Shown: one piece after another, positions 60,044 through 64,000 of the stretch | Numbering within the stretch: position 1 is the stretch's first letter | Layout: each line of letters opens with the position of its first letter | DNA from: CAWCAW01 sp963714125 | GTDB taxonomy: Bacteria > Actinomycetota > Acidimicrobiia > Acidimicrobiales > UBA8190 | Assembly: GCA_963714125.1 (NCBI GenBank) | Contig: OY970234.1 | Coordinates: 3,162,001-3,226,000, forward strand | Direction of reading: 5' to 3' | Length of the DNA: 64,000 nt | Notes under the pieces: model-generated | What the model was told of the DNA's origin: nothing | Databases searched by the model: none | The model's input: the letters and a program-made list of their open reading frames with translations, nothing else | Translations under genes and position numbers: made by a program

Positions 60044-60928
60044 TCAGGGGAGCGTCAGCACTCCCCCCGGTCCTCGACGAGCCAGTCCATCATCCACCAG
60101 GCTCTGGGCGATGCGCCGGGCACGTGCCGCGTCGTTAGGCCACCCTGCCGCGCTGCGCAGCCGTTGCGGTAACACTGGTCCGAGGCGCAATGCATCTAGG
60201 AGCCGTCCCCGGCCTTGGCGGTCGGACCCTGCAAAGGTGGACTGGCGACTGCCGGCTTCCCCGGGGTCCGGCAACATTCGGCCTCGTCGGGCCCACTGGC
60301 AGCAGGTGGCCAGGGGGCACCGATCGCACGATGGCGACCGGGCCGTGCACACCAGCGCCCCGAGCTCCAGCAACGACTGGTTCCACAGCCAACCTTTGCC
60401 TTTGGGTAGCAGCGAGTCGGCCACGGCCTGACACGCAGAGCCCGACGCCGGTAACTGCCGTCCCGCCACGCAGCGACTGAGCACCCGAGCCACGTTCACA
60501 TCGACGACGGCCACGTCGCGCTCAAAGGCAAAGGCCAGCACGGCGCGCGCCGTATACGGACCCACACCGGGCAGGGCTCGAAGCGCGTCAAGGTCCCCCG
60601 GAACAGCACCACCGTGGTGCTCCACCACCGCGTACGCGGCCCGATGCAGATAAACAGCCCGACGGTTGTACCCGAGTCCGGCCCAGGCCCGCACCACCTC
60701 GCTCAACGGTGCCGCTGCGCAGATCTGCGGCGACCCAAACTGCGCCAGGAAATTTCGATAAGGGACCCGGACGCGATCGACCTGGGTCTGTTGCAGCATC
60801 ATCTCGCTGACGAGCACCGCCCACGGATCACGCGTGGCGCGCCATGGAAGCTCCCTCAGGTGGCGTCGCCCGAAGCCGAGGACGCCGCCGCGAAAGGCCG
60901 CCACATCCTCAGCCGTGTCCGGCGTCAC
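60044..60928 (-). CDS. mutY: A/G-specific adenine glycosylase
   Basis: 294 residues, ATG 60928 overlapping the MaoC stop by 4 bp. It removes adenine opposite 8-oxoguanine. 'WAVLVSEMMLQQTQVDRV' carries the catalytic Glu, 'LRALPGVGPYTARAVLAFAF' the HhH, 'VDVNVARVL' the Asp, and 'CTARSPSCDRCPLATCC' the four Cys of the [4Fe-4S] (C-x6-C-x2-C-x5-C). It is short, without the C-terminal NUDIX-like domain found in E. coli MutY. This is usual for actinobacteria and does not rule out function. It depends on Fe-S supply. Confidence 0.95.
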   Translation of the reverse strand: MTPDTAEDVAAFRGGVLGFGRRHLRELPWRATRDPWAVLVSEMMLQQTQVDRVRVPYRNFLAQFGSPQICAAAPLSEVVRAWAGLGYNRRAVYLHRAAYAVVEHHGGAVPGDLDALRALPGVGPYTARAVLAFAFERDVAVVDVNVARVLSRCVAGRQLPASGSACQAVADSLLPKGKGWLWNQSLLELGALVCTARSPSCDRCPLATCCQWARRGRMLPDPGEAGSRQSTFAGSDRQGRGRLLDALRLGPVLPQRLRSAAGWPNDAARARRIAQSLVDDGLARRGPGGVLTLP

Positions 60929-61437
60929 TCCCAGACGTCGTCCCCGTAGGGACGGCTACGCGCCGGAGCGGAATCGCGCTTCCACACCAGCAGCTTGCGC
61001 CGGAAATAACACACCTCTTCGCCTCGCTGGTTGAAGCCCTTGGACTCCACCGTGACCACACCCCGGTCGGGTTTGGACGACGAGGGCACTTTGGCGAGCA
61101 CACGCGTTTCGGCGTAGATCGTGTCACCGTGAAAGGTGGGATAGCGGTGCACGAGGGACTCCACCTCGAGATTGGCAATACACGACCCGCTCACGTCGGG
61201 GACGCTCATACCCAGAACCAGCGAGTAGACCAAGTTGCCGACCACCACGTTTTTTCCGTGGATCGTCTCGTGCTCGGCGAACCACGCGTCGGTGTGCAAG
61301 GGGTGGTGGTTCATGGTGATCATGCAGAAGAGATGATCGTCGTACTCGGTGATGGTCTTGCCCGGCCAGTGCCGGTAGACGTCATCGATCTCGAAGTCCT
61401 CGAAATACCGTCCGAAGGGACGCTCGTATGTGGTCAT
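60925..61437 (-). CDS. MaoC-family dehydratase
   Basis: 170 residues from ATG 61437 ('MTTYERPFGRYFEDFEIDDV'); the frame opens 28 codons earlier. Hot-dog fold: 'WPGKTITEYDDHLFCMITMNHHPLHTDAWFAE' gives the catalytic Asp/His pair (D-x4-H region), then 'VVVGNLVYSLVLGMSVPDVSG', 'FHGDTIYAETRVL' and 'FNQRGEEVCYFRRKLLVWK'. This is an enoyl-CoA hydratase-like MaoC dehydratase of about 170 residues, near mesaconyl-CoA hydratase style. Linked by a 4-bp overlap to mutY. The window also has an acyl-CoA dehydrogenase at 62675, consistent with acyl-CoA metabolism in this stretch. Confidence 0.9.
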   Translation of the reverse strand: MTTYERPFGRYFEDFEIDDVYRHWPGKTITEYDDHLFCMITMNHHPLHTDAWFAEHETIHGKNVVVGNLVYSLVLGMSVPDVSGSCIANLEVESLVHRYPTFHGDTIYAETRVLAKVPSSSKPDRGVVTVESKGFNQRGEEVCYFRRKLLVWKRDSAPARSRPYGDDVWE

Positions 61438-61484
61438 GCCCGTGGTGTACTCCCCCGCTACCGCCGCGTCCAGAGGGACGTCGG

Positions 61485-61907
61485 TCAGGGGCGGGGCCGG
61501 GTGGTGAATCCCAGCGCCCAATCGGCGTTGGAGTCACCGTCGATGGCCAGACGCCACGTGAAGCGGTTGCCCGGCGCCAGGGGCAGCGGGCCGAGGTTCA
61601 CGGCCAGGGCCACATCGATGGGCGTGCCTTCAGGCACGGCCGTCGGCCGGGCCACGTTGAACTCGCCGCGCACCTCGACCGGGTGGTTGCCTTCGGGCGT
61701 GTCCACCATCACTGGCCGCCCGTCGGCGTCCTCGAGATAGAGCTCCCAATGATGCGGTTCGCCGGATTCGTGCCAGCCCACGTCGATCTTGAGGGCGATG
61801 GCCGATGGCATGGGATCCGGTCCGGTCATGGACCAGCCGCCACCCAACACGAAAAGCTTGCCGTCGGCCACCTGGGCCGAGTCGCACAGCAGCATGGTCA
61901 CCTTCAC
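61485..61907 (-). CDS. DUF6941-family protein
   Basis: 140 residues, ATG 61907. 'MLLCDSAQVADGKLFVLGGGW', 'ALKIDVGWHESGEPHHWELYLEDADGRPV', 'EVRGEFNVARPTAVPEGTPI' and 'LGPLPLAPGNRFTWRLAIDGDS' fit the DUF6941 beta-sandwich family as I remember it ('...C..A....GKL...GGGW......P...P..L.....'). No catalytic residue is obvious. Lies upstream of the MaoC gene on the same strand with a 47-bp gap. Confidence 0.75.
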   Translation of the reverse strand: MKVTMLLCDSAQVADGKLFVLGGGWSMTGPDPMPSAIALKIDVGWHESGEPHHWELYLEDADGRPVMVDTPEGNHPVEVRGEFNVARPTAVPEGTPIDVALAVNLGPLPLAPGNRFTWRLAIDGDSNADWALGFTTRPRP

Positions 61908-61982
61908 GGCGAGGAGGCTACCGCCACCGAGGCGTCATCTCGGTGAGCCTGGGGTCGGTGGCGGCGCGTTAACGTCTCGGCG

Positions 61983-62630
61983 ATGCCCGACGCGCTGCGG
62001 GACGACGTCTACCGACGCCCGCTTGCCACCGCCTTGGACCGCCTGGCCCTCGGCCCGGGGTGGCGTTGTGTCGACGTCGGTGCCGGCGGAGGCGACGTGT
62101 CGGTGGCGCTGGCCGAGATCGTCGGCATGACGGGTCGGGTCTATGCCGTCGACAGCGACCCCCAGGCGCGCGACGAAGTGGCCGAGGCCGCCGCCAGCTT
62201 CAGCCAGGTGATCGCCATCACCCAGGCCGGCGAAGACCTCACGCTGCCTGAGCCCGTGGATCTCGCCTTCTGTCGGTTTCTCCTCATGCACGTGGTGGAC
62301 CCGTCCGTCGTCTTGCGCAAGATGAGCGATGCCGTGCGGCCCGGTGGATGGGTAGTCGCTCAAGAACCGATCACGTCGGCCGGACGAGTGGGCGGTATAG
62401 CCATGTCAATGCCCGATGCGCGCCATCCCGATATCGGTGCCCTGTTGCCAGGACTGGTCAAGGAGGTCGGGCTCGACATCATCGACGCCTGGGCCGAAGC
62501 ACCGGCCGGTGCCGGCGCCGGGCCGGTGGCCGACTACCTGGCCACCTTGACCGGCGTGGATCCCGAAGAAGACCCCGTCGTCTTACCGCCGCTGGTCACC
62601 GTCATCGGGCGGCGCCCCGGCGGGGCGTGA
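61983..62630 (+). CDS. Class I SAM-dependent methyltransferase
   Basis: 215 residues, ATG 61983. Motif I 'WRCVDVGAGGGDVSVALAEIVG' (about 27-48), 'GRVYAVDSDPQARDEV', 'DLAFCRFLLMHVVDPSVVLRKM' and 'AVRPGGWVVAQEPITS' show a UbiE-like methyltransferase. The C-terminal end carries a product-loop-like region with no clear specificity. Divergent from the DUF6941 gene (75-bp gap). Confidence 0.9.
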   Translation: MPDALRDDVYRRPLATALDRLALGPGWRCVDVGAGGGDVSVALAEIVGMTGRVYAVDSDPQARDEVAEAAASFSQVIAITQAGEDLTLPEPVDLAFCRFLLMHVVDPSVVLRKMSDAVRPGGWVVAQEPITSAGRVGGIAMSMPDARHPDIGALLPGLVKEVGLDIIDAWAEAPAGAGAGPVADYLATLTGVDPEEDPVVLPPLVTVIGRRPGGA

Positions 62631-62674
62631 TTGGTCGCTTCAGAAGGCTGGTAACCGCACAGTAACCTCGCGCC

Positions 62675-64000
62675 GTGGACGAGCTTCCCGAGGTCGATCT
62701 CAACGCCGCCGCCGGCGCCGTGGCCGTGGCGGCGTCGGTGGTCGACACCGGTGTCGCCACCTTGGCGGCGTCGGCGGACCCCGACGCTGAGCAGGTCCTG
62801 GCCTATGACCTGGCCCACGCGGCGGCCGCCGTCCGGACCGCCGAAGCGGTGCTCGAGTACGGCGCCCAAGGACCCGACGAAGCGGCCTTGGCGTGCGCGT
62901 TCGTCGCCGACGCGCTGGCCGACCTGGGCAGCCGCGTGCTGGGTCGTCACCGGGCCTGGGGGGCACCACCGAATTGGATGGAACCGGCCGCCGCCTTCGT
63001 GGAGCGCTACCGGGACCCATCCTTTTTGGCCGCCCTGTGCGGCACCGAAGGCCATCGCCACCTGGACGAGGACTTCACCTTGGTGCGCGAGACCTTCCAT
63101 CGCTTCGCCGAGGACCAGATCCGGCCTCGGGCTGAACACATCCACCGGGATAACACCGACCTGCCCGAGGAGATCATCTCCGGCCTGGCCGAGCTCGGAG
63201 GGTTTGGCCTGTCGATTCCCGAGTCCTATGGGGGATTCGCGTCGGGGGGCGAGAGCGACTACATGGGCATGGTGGTCGCCACCGAGGAGCTGGCCTGGGG
63301 CTCGTTGTGTGCAGGCGGGTCACTCATCACCCGGCCCGAGATCCTTTCGCGAGCACTGGTCAACGGCGGCACCGAGGAGCAGAAGACGCACTGGCTCCCT
63401 CGCCTCGCCTCCGGCGAGGTCATGGGGGCCGTGGCCGTGACCGAGCCTGATTACGGCTCGGACGTCGCTTCCGTGATCACCGCCGCCTCCCCCGTCGACG
63501 GCGGCTGGCGCATCAACGGCACCAAGACGTGGTGCACCTTCGCGGCGCGCGCTGACGCCTTGATGCTGCTGGCCCGCACCAACCCCGATCGCAGTCTCGG
63601 ACATCGAGGGCTGTCGTTGTTCGTGGTGCCCAAGCCGAGGGGAGACGGGCACGGCTTCGCCTTTACCCAGGACGACGGCGCCGTACCGGAAGGCACCGAT
63701 CGCGGCCGCATGGAAGGCCGGCCCATCGACACGCTCGGGTACCGGGGCATGCACTCTTACGAAGTCGCCTTTGAGAACTGGTTCGTCCCCGACACCTGTC
63801 TCATCGGTGAAGCCGGTGGCGTCGGCCGGGGCTTCTACCTGCAGATGCAGGGTTTCGAAAACGGCCGCTTGCAGACCGCGGCGCGTGCTCTGGGCGTCAT
63901 GCAAGCCGCCTACGAGGCGGCCTACCAGTACGCCACCACGCGAGTGGTCTTCGGCCAGCCGGTGATCTCGTACCAGCTGAGTCGCGTCAAGCTCGCTCGC
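62675..64000 (+). CDS. Acyl-CoA dehydrogenase, 3' end outside window
   Basis: 442 codons from GTG 62675 to the window end with no stop. An N-terminal helical extension of about 100 residues, rich in Ala and unlike usual family members ('VDTGVATLAASADPDAEQVL', 'AHAAAAVRTAEAVL'), precedes the acyl-CoA dehydrogenase fold: 'DFTLVRETFHRFAEDQIRPRAE', 'LAELGGFGLSIPESYGGFAS', 'VMGAVAVTEPDYGSDVAS' (FAD and substrate loop), 'GGWRINGTKTWCTFAARAD', then 'FVVPKPRGD' and 'NGRLQTAARALGVMQAAYEAA'. The catalytic base lies beyond the window or near the end. It oxidises an acyl-CoA. The unusual N-terminus is like the extended ACAD found in acyl-CoA catabolism of actinobacteria. Confidence 0.93.
   Translation, partial: MDELPEVDLNAAAGAVAVAASVVDTGVATLAASADPDAEQVLAYDLAHAAAAVRTAEAVLEYGAQGPDEAALACAFVADALADLGSRVLGRHRAWGAPPNWMEPAAAFVERYRDPSFLAALCGTEGHRHLDEDFTLVRETFHRFAEDQIRPRAEHIHRDNTDLPEEIISGLAELGGFGLSIPESYGGFASGGESDYMGMVVATEELAWGSLCAGGSLITRPEILSRALVNGGTEEQKTHWLPRLASGEVMGAVAVTEPDYGSDVASVITAASPVDGGWRINGTKTWCTFAARADALMLLARTNPDRSLGHRGLSLFVVPKPRGDGHGFAFTQDDGAVPEGTDRGRMEGRPIDTLGYRGMHSYEVAFENWFVPDTCLIGEAGGVGRGFYLQMQGFENGRLQTAARALGVMQAAYEAAYQYATTRVVFGQPVISYQLSRVKLAR

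Overview
The window looks like a chromosomal piece of a high-GC, GTG-using actinobacterium, most likely of class Acidimicrobiia. The evidence is a SUF system with SufU and a Rieske ferredoxin, a LytR-CpsA-Psr envelope protein, a putative F420-type redox subunit, an APS-type CysH with CysDN, and a surface protein built from the 'GYWLV..DGGVFGF' repeats I associate with that class. Taxonomy is inferred from gene content only.

Layout. 0-3 kb: end of a multi-Ig-domain secreted protein and a Ser/Thr/Pro-rich secreted protein. 3.3-5.7 kb: tRNA-Ala(CGC), a translin-family protein, a membrane protein and an ABC ATPase. 5.8-12.9 kb: sulfate assimilation as two divergent operons. Leftward run cysH, a siroheme sulfite/nitrite reductase and an FrhB-like protein with two 4Fe-4S motifs, overlapping by 4 bases; rightward run cysD, cysN and precorrin-2 dehydrogenase. 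13-23 kb: MarR regulator, aldehyde dehydrogenase, AMP-ligase, MFS exporter, sirtuin, tail-anchored GNAT, a sphingosine-phosphate-lyase-like PLP enzyme and an FGGY kinase, then a lipoprotein and a glycogen-debranching-like enzyme. 25.6-32.1 kb: SUF genes in two groups, sufC1-sufS-sufU (+) and sufD-Rieske-sufC2 (-), each with its own SufC, around an LCP protein.

33.1-52.8 kb is an accessory region lying between sufD and sufB, which are normally adjacent or close. It holds small unrelated genes (HD, methyltransferases, hydrolase-LuxR fusion, glycine-rich repeat surface protein, EF-Tu-domain-like protein, a release-factor-like protein without GGQ, lipoproteins, TetR/SnoaL/P450, ArsR/AHSA1, YCII, permease). 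A short intergenic repeat, about 37 bases and always in the same orientation, occurs nine to eleven times here. Between 39.2 and 42.0 kb the repeats alternate strictly with single small leftward genes. This cassette-like array is the most unusual feature of the window.

52.8-64 kb returns to core genes: a Cys-rich small protein, sufB, an oligopeptidase B, an RmlC-like cupin, flavin reductase, MBL-fold hydrolase, alpha/beta hydrolase, MutY, MaoC dehydratase, a DUF6941-like protein, a methyltransferase and an acyl-CoA dehydrogenase running off the end.

The sulfur genes supply sulfite reduction to sulfide (hence cysteine), and the SUF genes take sulfur from cysteine to build Fe-S clusters, some of which are needed by the reductases in the same window. 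Positions of domains are read by eye; no search or folding program was run.
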